This document shows positions 1-9,805 of a stretch of 22,835 nucleotides of DNA, one piece after another; position 1 is the first letter of the stretch, and every line of letters begins with the position of its first letter. Origin of the DNA: Conidiobolus incongruus B7586 (lineage: Eukaryota; Entomophthoromycota; Entomophthoromycetes; Entomophthorales; Conidiobolaceae). The notes beneath the pieces are model-generated. The model did not search any database, was not told where the DNA came from, and saw only the letters and a list, made by a program, of their open reading frames with translations. The stretch covers positions 1 to 22,835 of the forward strand of contig JNEM01009591.1 of the NCBI GenBank assembly GCA_000697335.1. The letters run 5' to 3'. A program made the position numbers and the translations under genes.

Positions 1-1340
1 AATATTTAAAAAATAGTTCTTTTTATAAAAGACTAAAATTTGATATTTTATAAATTAATTAAATTTTTTTATAGAAATTTTCTTTTTTATATTCTGGTTT
101 TTTAATTACCTAAAGTAATTATAGTTACATAGGTTATAATCTAAAGAATATATTAAATATAGTAGTTTTTTCTAGTTATTTTTGATTAAAAAGTTTTTTA
201 TAGCTTTAAATTTATGTATTTTGTAATTATTATATAAAATAATAAGTTTTTTTTAAATGATATTAAAAATATTAATTAAAAATACTTTTATTTAAAAAAA
301 ATATAAAGTTTATTATTAATTAATTTTCCTTTAAAAATTAAATAAGAGTAACATATATTATTATAATTTATTATAATAATTAATATTCATTTATTAACAA
401 AATATTTATTTAAAGGGATTTATAAAAAGGGTTAATTTAACTTAATTTAATATTTTAATTTGTACTTTAGTAAAAGATTACACATAAAAATCTAAAATTC
501 ATCAATTATAATTATTCACTATAAAAGTTTAAGCTTCTAATAATATTTTAACAAGTTTTGTTTAACAATAACTATTCTAACTTTTTTTTAAGGTTTAGTT
601 AAATTATAAGGTATTTATTTTATATTTTTATTTATTAATTTGAGTTTAAACTTTAATATATATAAAATACTTATAATACTAATATTAAAGTACTTAGATA
701 ATTCTTTAACTGAAATAAAAAGGTATTTTTTAATATATTTTTTTATTTTATTAATAATTAAAAAAATAATAGTTAAAGTTAGTTTTTTAAATTTTGGTAA
801 GTTTTAAATAATTTTTTTTTAGCTTTAAAGTAATTTACCCAGCAATAATTTGTTGATTTAGATAATACTTTATTATTAAAAGCTACTTGTAAATTTTAAA
901 TAATTTTAAAGGGTTTATAGTTAAGTTTTACTAATACTAAAATAAAAAACTATTAATGATTATTATTTAATTTAAGTATAATTAAATTAAACAACCAATT
1001 TTAAAAAGTTAATTTTTTAATCAAAAAAATTATTATATATATATATATATATATATATTTTAAAAATATATAAGTTCCTACTAACTTTGTATATATTTAT
1101 TCATTTCAAACTAATAATATGTTTGAAAAATCAGAAATTAAAAAATTTCCCATTATTTCAAATTTAAGGTAATATTATTTTATTTTTGATTTTAAGTCTC
1201 AAAAGATAATATTAAAAGACAAAAATATATTAATAATAAAAAATTGAAAGAAATTTCAAAATAATTTGATAATATATTTAACTAATGCCTACTTATCAAA
1301 ATAAGAGAGTACCTTTAGTACAAGGTAATTATTTATCACA
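1..1340. other. Extremely AT-rich gene-free stretch
   Basis: No open frame of useful length and no recognisable RNA gene is seen. G+C is well below the rest of the window, and I find no CG dinucleotide before about position 1345. A (TA)n run lies inside. The texture differs from the other intergenic DNA, which still carries occasional CGs. It could be an old decayed repeat, a compositional compartment or a chromosome-structural region; the sequence alone does not decide. Confidence 0.6.
1034..1058. repeat. (TA)n microsatellite
   Basis: An uninterrupted TA dinucleotide run of about 25 nt inside AT-rich non-coding DNA. A similar run of 27 nt lies near the other end of the window (22743–22769). 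Confidence 0.9.
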
Positions 1341-1454
1341 AGAATCGCACAAGCAAAATGTATGGTAATTGTGAATACATATCTTAAACAAGTAAGACTT
1401 GCAAATGTCCTCAATATCATTTAAAGATAGATTAAGACATCAATATTGCTAGAA

Positions 1455-1600
1455 ACATACTCTTTCACTATCTAACAGTCAATCCAACCAGTCTTCCAGG
1501 ATTGGCGCTGGAACTTACCCTCTTGGGATCGCTAAATTCCTGGTAGGACCTGGACAAGGGTAGTCAAATTTGATCAACTTTAGACAAGTTTAATTGTAAG
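1455..1600. other. GC-richer island of unknown nature
   Basis: About 145 nt stand out in base composition from the DNA on both sides. The core (about 1485–1562) contains short inverted repeats: TCCAG/CTGGA about 8 nt apart, and TACCC (from about 1519) facing GGGTA (ending near 1561). All three plus frames hit stops within about 35 codons, and one minus frame is open for about 30 codons. A GTAAGT donor-like site lies near 1597. No tRNA arms, snoRNA boxes or protein family are recognisable. It could be a structured RNA, a lone exon or a relic of a gene or element. Confidence 0.3.
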
Positions 1601-1660
1601 TAGCACAAAGTCTTAAAATAATATTATGCTCTACTGAGATTATTTAATCAAACAAATTAA

Positions 1661-1687
1661 GTTTCAGAATTATGTCAAATATAAAAA
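1661..1687 (+). promoter_or_regulatory. Putative core promoter of first secreted paralogue
   Basis: GTTTCAGA at 1661–1668 is followed by TATAAAAA at 1680–1687, which lies 48 nt before the ATG at 1728. The downstream paralogue has the same order with almost the same spacing (GTTTCAGA at 4326, TATAAATA at 4346, ATG at 4392). Its role as a TATA box is inferred from position and from this conservation. Confidence 0.4.
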
Positions 1688-1727
1688 TACGTAATATCTC
1701 GTGATGATTATAATTTAATCTATTAAT

Positions 1728-2351
1728 ATGAGAATCTTTACTAATAATCAGCTAGCTTCCATTATAATTTTTTTAACCTATTTGACCAATGTACTTGAAG
1801 CTGGCTTTCCTGATATTTTTGATCAAATTAGATTATTAATGAATCAGTCTCCTAATGCTAATAATAATCCAACTCCAGTAATTAAATCTAGCTCTGCGTT
1901 GACTTCAAGTACTAATGAACCTGATTTGAAATTTGAAGATATGATACGATTAAGCAACACTAGTTTGGATAGTAGCTCCAAAGCAACCTTATCATCACAA
2001 ACTACCCAATCTAATAATCCTTTGAATTCTGACACCAGTGAATCTGATACCACATCCAAAAATACGATGCAATCAAGTAGTACTAGTTCCGGCATCGGCT
2101 CTAAAACAAGCTCATCATTCAAAATTACATCTTCACCTCCTACGCCTACACCTTCGCCAACCACTACAACATCTTCATCTCAGCCCAGTCCAACTAATGG
2201 TGGTAATAATGAGGTTATTAAAGCTGTCGTTACAATATTAAATAAATTTAAAGACATTATTAATCAATCTAGTATGGGTGATGACTTGAAGAAAATATTT
2301 ACGGATTTATTAATCAGAATAGTTACATATGTAAATGAATATTCTGAATAA
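1728..2351 (+). CDS. Small secreted Ser/Thr-rich protein, paralogue 1 (207 aa)
   Basis: I do not recognise the family. Residues 1–25 form a signal peptide with a hydrophobic core at 9–20 and likely cleavage after VLEA. Residues 27–40 (FPDIFDQIRLLMNQ) can form an amphipathic helix. Residues 41–160 are a Ser/Thr/Asn/Pro-rich linker likely to be O-glycosylated, ending in SQPSPTNGG. Residues 162–204 form a second amphipathic helical segment containing ILNKFKDIINQSSM. There are no cysteines. The linker holds two diverged copies of a unit of about 42 residues (52–93 and 94–136); the downstream paralogue (4392) has one. The stop codon overlaps an AATAAA polyadenylation-like signal. It is a single exon, and the start is supported by the signal peptide. 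Possible roles are cell-wall protein or secreted effector; neither is shown by the sequence. Confidence 0.8.
   Translation: MRIFTNNQLASIIIFLTYLTNVLEAGFPDIFDQIRLLMNQSPNANNNPTPVIKSSSALTSSTNEPDLKFEDMIRLSNTSLDSSSKATLSSQTTQSNNPLNSDTSESDTTSKNTMQSSSTSSGIGSKTSSSFKITSSPPTPTPSPTTTTSSSQPSPTNGGNNEVIKAVVTILNKFKDIINQSSMGDDLKKIFTDLLIRIVTYVNEYSE
1881..2135 (+). repeat. Two diverged tandem coding units in the secreted protein
   Basis: Codons 52–93 and 94–136 align by matching landmarks: N-E/S-P/S-D with charged or polar residues, then M-I/Q, then S-x-T-S, then K-x-x-x-S-S. The DNA aligns in register too, for example tgaacctgat against tgaatctgat. The single unit of the 4392 paralogue resembles the second copy more (NPPLNSAINESD against NNPLNSDTSESD). 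An internal duplication of about 130 nt therefore accounts for most of the 49-residue length difference. Confidence 0.55.
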
Positions 2352-4325
2352 ACTTATTGATATCTCTTTAATATTATATTTTAAAATATATCATTTTAAT
2401 TTATTGTATTAAAAACAAATATAAATGAATTCATTAAGATAATAATTGAATGATAGGAGGTTGTTAAATATAAATCAATAACTAGTCATTGCAAGAAATG
2501 AATATTGTTATATTATTATAATATAGACGCTATTAAATGAATTATAATTATTAAAATAAAACTCATATCTAGTATTCTATTATTTTACTAAAAACATATA
2601 CAATATAGATTAAAGAAATTAATTTAAGTTCACCTATAATGATTAAAAATTTATATGATAACAATTCTAATTTATATTAGCTCAATATTCATTCTTTTTA
2701 TATAGTCATCAACACAATATATGAACACTAAAGATATGATAAGTTTGGATTACTATTAATTAATTGTATATATTCAATTTATCAAAGCAACAATTACAAG
2801 AGCTATATCGAAATTAAAATAATTTAAGATATTTCAAGTATTGATCATTCAAAGGATTAATAATACTTAATTAACAAAATTATTGCGTTTATTATATATC
2901 ATATTGAAAATGTGTGATCTGTTGTAAATTTATAAAATTTTTACAGTATATTCTAAAAATTGATTAAGTTAAGGATATTGTATTATCATAATAACAAATC
3001 TTAATGCTACATAATCTTTAATGTATATTTTATATTATTTAATATATATGAAGATAACAGCCAGTAAACTCTAATTACAAATCTGTAAAATTAAAGCATT
3101 TACTAAAAAACTGATTGAACAATATTTTTAAAATCAAGCAGGATATTAAATTTGACGATATAATCAAACTTGAATTTTTTACATTCAATATAGATATCAA
3201 CTTGACTTATTTTGTACTGATTCCTTGCAATAACAAAAAATTCAGGTGAATATTAATACTAATATTAATAACCAATATATAAATTAAAAATTAACTGCTA
3301 TTTTATATTATGGAAATATATATCAATTTGGATCGAAGTGCAAATTGGTAAAATAAGAATTTCTAAATATTCAAATATTTATAAAAATCAAATTTTGGAT
3401 ATATATATTATATTTCAACAAATGTAATATAGTTTTATATACAATTTAAAATAATATATTCCCATTACAATAACTTTCGTAATATTTAAAATTTTCAGTT
3501 GATACAATTACATCAATTTTCATAATTATTTATTAAAAAATGTTATTAAAAATTTTATATATTTTTAATTCAAAACTTATGAATTAATTATTTTGGAAAA
3601 ATAAATGATTTTATTATCTAATATTATATAGATTAAGATCAAAAATTTCATTTTGATAACAAGAAAAATAAAAATTCAGGAAAATATGGCTTTATTATAT
3701 GGGCATAACCTCAGTTAACTAGAGCCTTTTATTTATATATTCCATAATTTTAATTTTCATAATAAAAAGTATATTTGTAAATAAGAAAACATGTAAATAT
3801 TAAAAAATAATATCCAAATCAAAACATTTTGAAAACGGTGATTCCAATAAAGATTGTAATGAACTAGTTAAAAGAATATTAAAGAAAAGAAATTATAATT
3901 CAAAATAAATTTAAGTCGAGAATACCAACAATTATATCAAAACTAATTTTGATGTTCTGAAGCGCTCTAAAAAACTATCATTAAAGGTTTTGATACATGA
4001 TTTACAAAAATCACGTGCTCTTACTTTCAATTTTAATCGAATTAACTATCAAAAAGCTCCAAAATAATAGTTCAAAAGTGATGTCTTGATTCTGAAACCA
4101 TTCTTCAACCAGTATAACTGGTTCTGAAGCTTCTGTTTTCATTAGAAAAAAGTACCAAAGGAACAATAAAGACATACACTTAGATCCAAATAATAGTCAG
4201 ATGATATATAAATTATATATAAATATAGATTTTAAAAATTCAGGAATATTGTTAATGCGATTGAGATATCGCGGTTTAATTAGTATTATCATGCCTTCTC
4301 TAATTAATTCCTGCATACGAATTTT
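2352..4325. other. Intergenic, about 2 kb, no gene seen
   Basis: All frames are broken by frequent stops. No convincing relic of a third secreted paralogue, tRNA or other RNA gene is visible. The only structured element noted is the inverted repeat at 4103–4129. Confidence 0.6.
4103..4129. repeat. Inverted repeat (AACCAGT–ATA–ACTGGTT core)
   Basis: Perfect 7-bp arms (4107–4113 and 4117–4123) are separated by 3 nt. Pairing extends outward to CTTC/GAAG with a 2-nt bulge. It lies about 260 bp upstream of the second secreted gene. It could be a palindromic regulator site or chance; no second copy was seen upstream of the first paralogue. Confidence 0.45.
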
Positions 4326-4353
4326 GTTTCAGACTTTTCAAACTGTATAAATA
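4326..4353 (+). promoter_or_regulatory. Putative core promoter of second secreted paralogue
   Basis: GTTTCAGA at 4326–4333, a TCAAA, then TATAAATA at 4346–4353, which lies 46 nt before the ATG at 4392. The arrangement parallels that of the 1728 gene. An ATG at 4353 opens a 9-codon upstream frame that stops at 4380–4382. If transcription starts about 30 nt after the TATA, this frame would fall outside the mRNA. Confidence 0.4.
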
Positions 4354-4391
4354 TGAAATGTCTGTCAATTAATTATTTGTGATATATTAAA

Positions 4392-4868
4392 ATGAAATTT
4401 TTTGCTTATAGTCAAGTATTTTACATTATCTTACTACTTGGGTGTATAGCCAATGTACTTGGAGATGGGTTTTCTGATGTTTTTAAACAGCTTGGATCAT
4501 TTTTAAACCAGCCTTCTATTGCGAGTAATAGCCCAACTCCAATTGTTCAATCCAATCCCCCATTGAATTCTGCTATCAATGAATCTGATAAGAAGACTGA
4601 AAACAAGATACAATCCAGCGTTGTTAGATCCGATAACAACTCCAAAGTAACCTCATCATCCCAAGCTACGCCTACACCTACTACTACATCTTCTTCTTCT
4701 CAACCGAGTCCAACCAATGGAGGTAGTAGTGAGATTATCCAAGTTGTTATTTCAGTATTAAACAAAGTTAAAGACATGATCAATCAATCAAATATGAGTG
4801 ATAATATGAAGAAAACAATTACAGATTTGTTGAAAAAATTATTTATGTTTTTACTTGAGAATTCTTAA
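4392..4868 (+). CDS. Small secreted Ser/Thr-rich protein, paralogue 2 (158 aa)
   Basis: Tandem paralogue of the 1728 gene with the same plan. The signal peptide is residues 1–24 (core at about 9–20, cleavage near VLGDG). An N-terminal amphipathic segment contains FSDVFKQLGSFLNQ. The Ser/Thr/Pro linker has one copy of the 42-residue unit (about 51–92) and ends in TTTSSSSQPSPTNGG. The C-terminal helix (about 113–156) contains VLNKVKDMINQSNMSDNMKK. Shared blocks with the first gene are NxxxTP, the SQPSPTNGG linker end and the LNKxKDxINQS helix, which mark a true family. The only cysteine is in the signal peptide. The gene is a single exon, and tandem TAA TAA stops overlap AATAAA. Function is unknown; it is likely a secreted wall-associated or effector-like protein. 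Confidence 0.8.
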   Translation: MKFFAYSQVFYIILLLGCIANVLGDGFSDVFKQLGSFLNQPSIASNSPTPIVQSNPPLNSAINESDKKTENKIQSSVVRSDNNSKVTSSSQATPTPTTTSSSSQPSPTNGGSSEIIQVVISVLNKVKDMINQSNMSDNMKKTITDLLKKLFMFLLENS

Positions 4869-6070
4869 TAAACTTTTAATACTTATTCCACCATGTCATT
4901 AATAATGTAGAATTTCAGTTCATTACCTGAAGATTATCATTAATTTACTGATGTAACATAACAATCTTTTGAGATGCAGAAAATCAAGTTTATATAACAA
5001 CTTATTAGTTTGATATTGAATAACTTCAAATTATCAAAGAATGTTGTAATGAATATTTATTATTTTCACAACTAATTATTATAATATATGAAAATTATTG
5101 AAATAGGTATTATGTTATATATTAGAATTCATTAAAATAATATAACTTTTTTAAATTAGATACTATAACTCAAATATATTACACAAAAAATTGAATCAAA
5201 CTCATTTTATTAACAATTTATTGATTATATATTTGAAAATCTTTCTATATGAAATATAATCAAAAGACATATTTTTTAATATATAAAATTAAACATTTGC
5301 AATTTTTAATCAATTTTAAGTTTATTAAAATTTTCATCTTATTATTAAAATGCTATTTTTCAATATTTTTATCAAATAAAAATTAATTTATATATTAATC
5401 ATATTATGAGAAATTTTGAATTAATCACTTTAGTAATCAATATTAACTCTTTAATAGCTATCGGCTCATTAATTTAGATTAATACTCTTAAAATCTAAAA
5501 ATTTGTTTGAGATTTATATTATAAATGATTCTTGCAAAAATTGGCGAAATGAGTTTGATAATAGATAGTTTTAAAAATAAAAATTGTTAATCATATTTTA
5601 TACTTCAGTATATATTTTCTAATATTTAAGCTGTCTTAAGATAATTCAAAAATATTTCGATATATAACAAGATGTTTGCTAGTTAGTTTCAGACACAACT
5701 TTTAGAAACTTAAAAATTGACCAATAATGAATTAAAACATACCTAATATATTAAGACATAAAATGATATTTTGATAATTATCAAAAAAGTATAATATGAT
5801 AAAATATACTTTTTTATATTGATAATGATTTCAAAATATTTCCTTTAATAATCGATTAAATATTAAATTTTGAATTAAAATTCTGTTACTATAACAACAG
5901 TATTATCAACTAAAATTGCATAATAAATCTGGGTTTATACAGTATATTATCAATAAATATTTCATTTCACTAATAATTTAACAAAAAATTGAATAGAACT
6001 ATAATGAATTAAATTTTATTAGAATAAAAATTATTGAATGTAATTATTAGATAAATAGATCTAAGTGAGC
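4869..6070. other. Intergenic, about 1.2 kb, no gene seen
   Basis: AT-rich DNA between the convergent second secreted gene (+) and fasciclin gene (−). Both 3' ends face in, so it should mainly hold terminator or polyadenylation sequence. No frame or RNA gene is supported. Confidence 0.6.
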
Positions 6071-7030
6071 TTAAAAGATCAAAAATATTAAAGAAAATAT
6101 TAATCCTAATAATGTCCAGTTGATCTGCGTAGATGTAGCCATATTTTGCAATTTTCTAGGGTCTGGAGTTTCGGAAACGACTGCATCAATCACGTGGATC
6201 ACCCCGTTATTCGTCAATACACCAGGCATAATCAATTTGGATCCTCCAATTGTCACTGAACCATCTCGAATTGCAAATGTAAGCTGGCCATTCAAAGAAG
6301 GAACCACTAACCCGTCCTTGAAATTGTACGAATAAAGTACTTTTTGCACAATATGTGACTTTAATTTATCCAATATTTGATCTCTATTTAAATTTGGGTT
6401 ATTGTGCTTGAACTTCAATACTGCTTCATCAGTTGGTGCAAAGATTGTTAAGCTGGAATTCTTATTAATTTCTTGTTCGAGTGTGGTATTCTTGAATAGA
6501 TTATAAAACTCATGGAGCTTAGCAAAATTCAAGGATTCACTCACACTTGCTGGTGGAGTTAGCCAACGATCTATCAAATAGATTATTCCGTTCGAAGCAG
6601 TCACATTGGCAGAAGTTAAAATAGCAGGCTCATATGCACCTGACAACACTTTCACTACTTCATCAATCTTGGTGACTTTAATCTTTTGGGTGTAACCATT
6701 CACATCAATAACTGATTCCAAATACTGCAAAGGTTTAATATGATTAAAATCCAATACACCCAAAGCGATATGATAGTAAAAAATCTCAGATTCGCCAGCC
6801 TTGGATATATTCTTGACCTGATTCAAGCTATTGGTCGCATCATTTGTTGGAATGAAGAGTGTAATATTACTATAATTTTTTAATATATTTGAAATATTAC
6901 TTGTCTCTCGCGTTTGATTTAATGCAGATACAAAATTACTGACGCTCGGCAGTGTTTGAATCGCTTCAAAAATATTCGCACTTTCGATATTTTGCAAAAA
7001 ACCGAACACCAACAAATTAAAGACTCTCAT
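6071..7030 (-). CDS. Two-domain fasciclin (FAS1) protein, likely GPI-anchored (319 aa)
   Basis: Residues 1–18 are a short hydrophobic signal-like start (NLLVFGFL). FAS1 domain 1 spans about 19–157, with H1 ITLFIPTNDA (56–65), a YYH motif (85–87) and H2 NGIIYLIDRWLTPP (147–160). FAS1 domain 2 spans about 167–286, with H1 LTIFAPTDEAV (194–204) and H2 NGVIHVIDAVV (275–285). The tail 303–319 is strongly hydrophobic and follows a small polar stretch (ATSTQ), as in GPI-anchor signals. Many N-glycosylation sequons are present (for example NIT at 55, NVT at 142, NTT at 181). FAS1 proteins act in adhesion at the cell surface. The gene is one exon. The reading frame stays open for several codons upstream without an ATG, so the annotated ATG is the natural start. 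Confidence 0.9.
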   Translation of the reverse strand: MRVFNLLVFGFLQNIESANIFEAIQTLPSVSNFVSALNQTRETSNISNILKNYSNITLFIPTNDATNSLNQVKNISKAGESEIFYYHIALGVLDFNHIKPLQYLESVIDVNGYTQKIKVTKIDEVVKVLSGAYEPAILTSANVTASNGIIYLIDRWLTPPASVSESLNFAKLHEFYNLFKNTTLEQEINKNSSLTIFAPTDEAVLKFKHNNPNLNRDQILDKLKSHIVQKVLYSYNFKDGLVVPSLNGQLTFAIRDGSVTIGGSKLIMPGVLTNNGVIHVIDAVVSETPDPRKLQNMATSTQINWTLLGLIFSLIFLIF

Positions 7031-8255
7031 TTTAGGATTAACAATTAAAAAATAAAGAACATCTTGTTTAAATATTAGCGATTTTATTCTTATTTATATC
7101 AAATTAAGTTCAAATGAATGTTGAATTTATTACATATTGAGACAATCAAAAGCTTTGTTTGAATAATAAAAACAACCAATAATATTTATTTGATTGCTTA
7201 AATCTATTAGTTCATCCATTTTAGGTAAAAAGCTGCAAAAACAGACTAGGTAAATTTTTAAGGCTGAATTCTATACTGTTAGGAACTAAAATTTGCTTAT
7301 TTTTTAACTAGTATATTTATAATGATTAATATCCGAAGAGATAACTTATTATATTTTTATGTACTTAACTTTAATAGACTAAAAGTAATAAGTTAGTAAC
7401 AATATATTTACATAATAGTATTGTTTATTTTTCATATAATTATAATATATTTAATTTTTAATTTTTAATAGTTTTTTTAAATTCCGATTCATTATTTTAT
7501 AAAAGAGTACCAATTTTATATGTAAAAATTAGTTTTTAATTCATATAGTTTTATTAACAGAATATTATTATATAAGATCTCTTTTAATATTGCCTAATTA
7601 TGTCAAGGATAAATAAATTCGTTGTTTATTTTTTTTGAAATTTATATTATTAGACTCATGCTTTCGTAAAATCAAATCATTAATAAACAATATATTATAA
7701 ACATATATATAATATTTAAAAATGAATATTAAATTAATTGACTGACATAAATACAACTAACTTATTAATATTACTCTATTTTTCCAGAGATGTATTTTTA
7801 ATAGAGCATTGAAATATGAATATAAATTTTTGAATTATAATTATTTAACAAAATAATTTATAATATTTATATATTAATCGAATATAGTATTTAAATTGTT
7901 CATATTAATAAATTTTACATATTGATTATTTGCTAACGAATTACAAAAATTCTACTTATCAAAATAATCTGAAATAAATGAAAAATTAATTTGATAAGAT
8001 TGATAGTAAATTTAATATTTAGAAATAAAGTTATATATTATGAAATAATTAGGTTATACAAATTTGGTTTGATTCATATAAAATAAATAATCTATTACCC
8101 CATAAATTCCTTAAAAATCCCACAATTTTTTTAAGTTTTAAGTAAATCAATTTAAATTTATTGAATTAATACATATAATAATAATAATTAAATCAAATTC
8201 AATAGAATTCAACTTAATTTGATTAATTAAATATTTAAATATAAAAAAAATAAAA
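7031..8255. other. Intergenic, about 1.2 kb, divergent promoter region
   Basis: Lies between the fasciclin gene (−) and uS4m (+), so both promoters must be here. It is AT-rich with no supported frame. A 61-codon minus frame at 8147–8332 overlaps the uS4m start and is not a gene. Confidence 0.6.
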
Positions 8256-8987
8256 ATGGTCAAACCTAAATCATGGTACAGTACAGGGCGAGGATTGATC
8301 CGTATGTCATGGAACAAATATAATGTATACAATTTAGTTCACAAGATTTCTGATGGTAGTGACCCTCGCCATACAGTTTTCCAACAACATTGGAATGCTA
8401 AAAAGGAAACTAGAGCTTATCACGATGCCGATATTACTGAGCGTCAATGGAAAAAGATTTTTCACGCTAATTCCAAACTCCCTTCTGCCAACACCGAATT
8501 AGCTACTAAGATGGTTGCTCCATTTGGTCCTAGATTCTCTAGACCCGAACGTTTGGACCCCCATCCTCATGTTGCTTCTCTCACATATGCCGATTTGGAA
8601 CGTCGTCTTGATGTTATTTTATTCCGTTCTCACTTTGCTCCCAGTGTCTATGCCGCTCGTCAATTGATATTACATGGAAAAGTTTATTTAAATGGCGAAA
8701 AGTGCAGAGAAACTGGCTTGAGAGTTAAGGATATGGATCTCATCAGAGTTGTTCCTGAAGCTGTCTGTACTTTAAAGGGTGAAAAGAACACCAACTTAAC
8801 CTTTGAACCTAAACCTTACAGTCAACCTTTCATGTTTTTACCTGATTATCTAGAAGTTGATTATAAGACATGTAGTGTAGTATTCTTAAGACAACCTACT
8901 TCTAGACCCAGAGTCACTGAAATTCCTTCACCTTTCGCTCCCAAGTTACATTCTTTGGCCTATGAATATTACGTTACTAATAAATAA
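8256..8987 (+). CDS. Mitochondrial small-subunit ribosomal protein uS4m (243 aa)
   Basis: Component of the mitoribosome small subunit that binds rRNA early in assembly; orthologue of yeast Nam9. The N-terminus has the fungal uS4m block GLIRMSWNKYNVYNL (13–27). The S4 RNA-binding domain is at about 117–165, with RRLDVILFR, AARQLILHGKVYLNGE and VKDMDLIRV. The C-terminus continues to FLRQPTSRPRVTEIPSPFAP, the extension typical of the fungal mitochondrial protein. It is shorter than yeast Nam9 (486 aa). It is a single exon with better-preserved GC at third positions than its neighbours, suggesting strong expression. The ATG sits in an A-rich context typical of fungal starts. Confidence 0.92.
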   Translation: MVKPKSWYSTGRGLIRMSWNKYNVYNLVHKISDGSDPRHTVFQQHWNAKKETRAYHDADITERQWKKIFHANSKLPSANTELATKMVAPFGPRFSRPERLDPHPHVASLTYADLERRLDVILFRSHFAPSVYAARQLILHGKVYLNGEKCRETGLRVKDMDLIRVVPEAVCTLKGEKNTNLTFEPKPYSQPFMFLPDYLEVDYKTCSVVFLRQPTSRPRVTEIPSPFAPKLHSLAYEYYVTNK

Positions 8988-9170
8988 ATCAAGTTGAGTA
9001 TTTAATAATAATATACATTACATATTAAGATACAATGTTATATGAGTTTTTATATATAATCTTCCATTCATTGATATTCAATATCTTCAATTGAACCCAT
9101 AATTTATCATTTTATAAAATTATCATTTAAAATTGATTTTCAATAAAATTCCATTGATCAATTAATAAAA

Positions 9171-9805
9171 ATGACTGAATTTACTAAAGAACAGGCTTAT
9201 GCTGAAGTATTAGAAAATGCTAGATATGGTGAATTAGAAGAATTACAAGAGTTTGTTAAAATATTTGGGGAAGAAATTTTACAATCCAGAGATTATAATC
9301 AAGCTACTTTGGTGCATATGGCTGCTGCTAATGGTCATTTGGGTATTTTGATTTAATGTTTGACTTACTATATTTCTAAAACTGTTATTTTGTTAGATAT
9401 TTTAAATTACTTAATTCAGCATTTACCTAAAGATCACTTACATTTAAGTAATTTGGATGGGAATACTCCTTTACACTGGGCTTCTTTAACTGGTAATCTG
9501 GACGCTGTCAAATTACTTTTAGAAAATGGTGCTGATGCTAAGGTAAACTATATTTTAGTAATTATTATTAACCAATAATTCATAAAATTTAGGTTACTAA
9601 CTCTTCTGGCCATACACCTATGACTGTCGCTCAAAGGGGGAACCATGAACAAGTGGTTGAATATTTGTTAATTAATACCGACTATGAAAATGCTAAAGAT
9701 GATGAAGAAATTACTGGTAGTTCAGAAGATCAAAATGGTGAAGAGGAAGAAATTAAAATAAGCGTTGGAGAAACGTCAGATAAAATGAAGGAGTTACACT
9801 TGTAA
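9171..9805 (+). CDS. Yar1-like ankyrin-repeat chaperone of ribosomal protein uS3
   Basis: Three exons: 9171–9342, 9397–9542 and 9593–9805 (stop included). The introns are 54 and 50 nt with GTATTT…TTAG and GTAAAC…TTAG ends. The spliced product is 176 aa. Ankyrin repeats lie at about 45–75 (LVHMAAANGHLDILNYL, formed across intron 1), 77–108 (DGNTPLHWASLTGNLDAVKL) and 110–135 (SSGHTPMTVAQRGNHEQVVE). An acidic tail follows (about 142–162). The LHMAAANGH and GNTxLHWASLxGxLDxVKLL blocks match what I recall of yeast Yar1, which has the same size and acidic tail. Yar1 chaperones newly made Rps3/uS3 to the pre-40S subunit. It lies 183 bp downstream of uS4m on the same strand. Confidence 0.85.

Noticed and set aside
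1485-1562. tRNA gene or retroelement primer site in the GC-richer island
   Set aside because: No cloverleaf arms or anticodon stem fit on either strand, and no terminal repeats or coding parts of an element are nearby.
1844-2164. 106-codon minus frame opposite the first secreted gene
   Set aside because: It is the complement of the Ser/Thr-rich linker; the plus-strand gene has a signal peptide and a paralogue.
8256-8987. uS4m as the cytosolic or a bacterial S4 protein
   Set aside because: The N-terminal RMSWNKYN block and C-terminal extension fit the fungal mitochondrial protein rather than cytosolic uS4 or bacterial RpsD.
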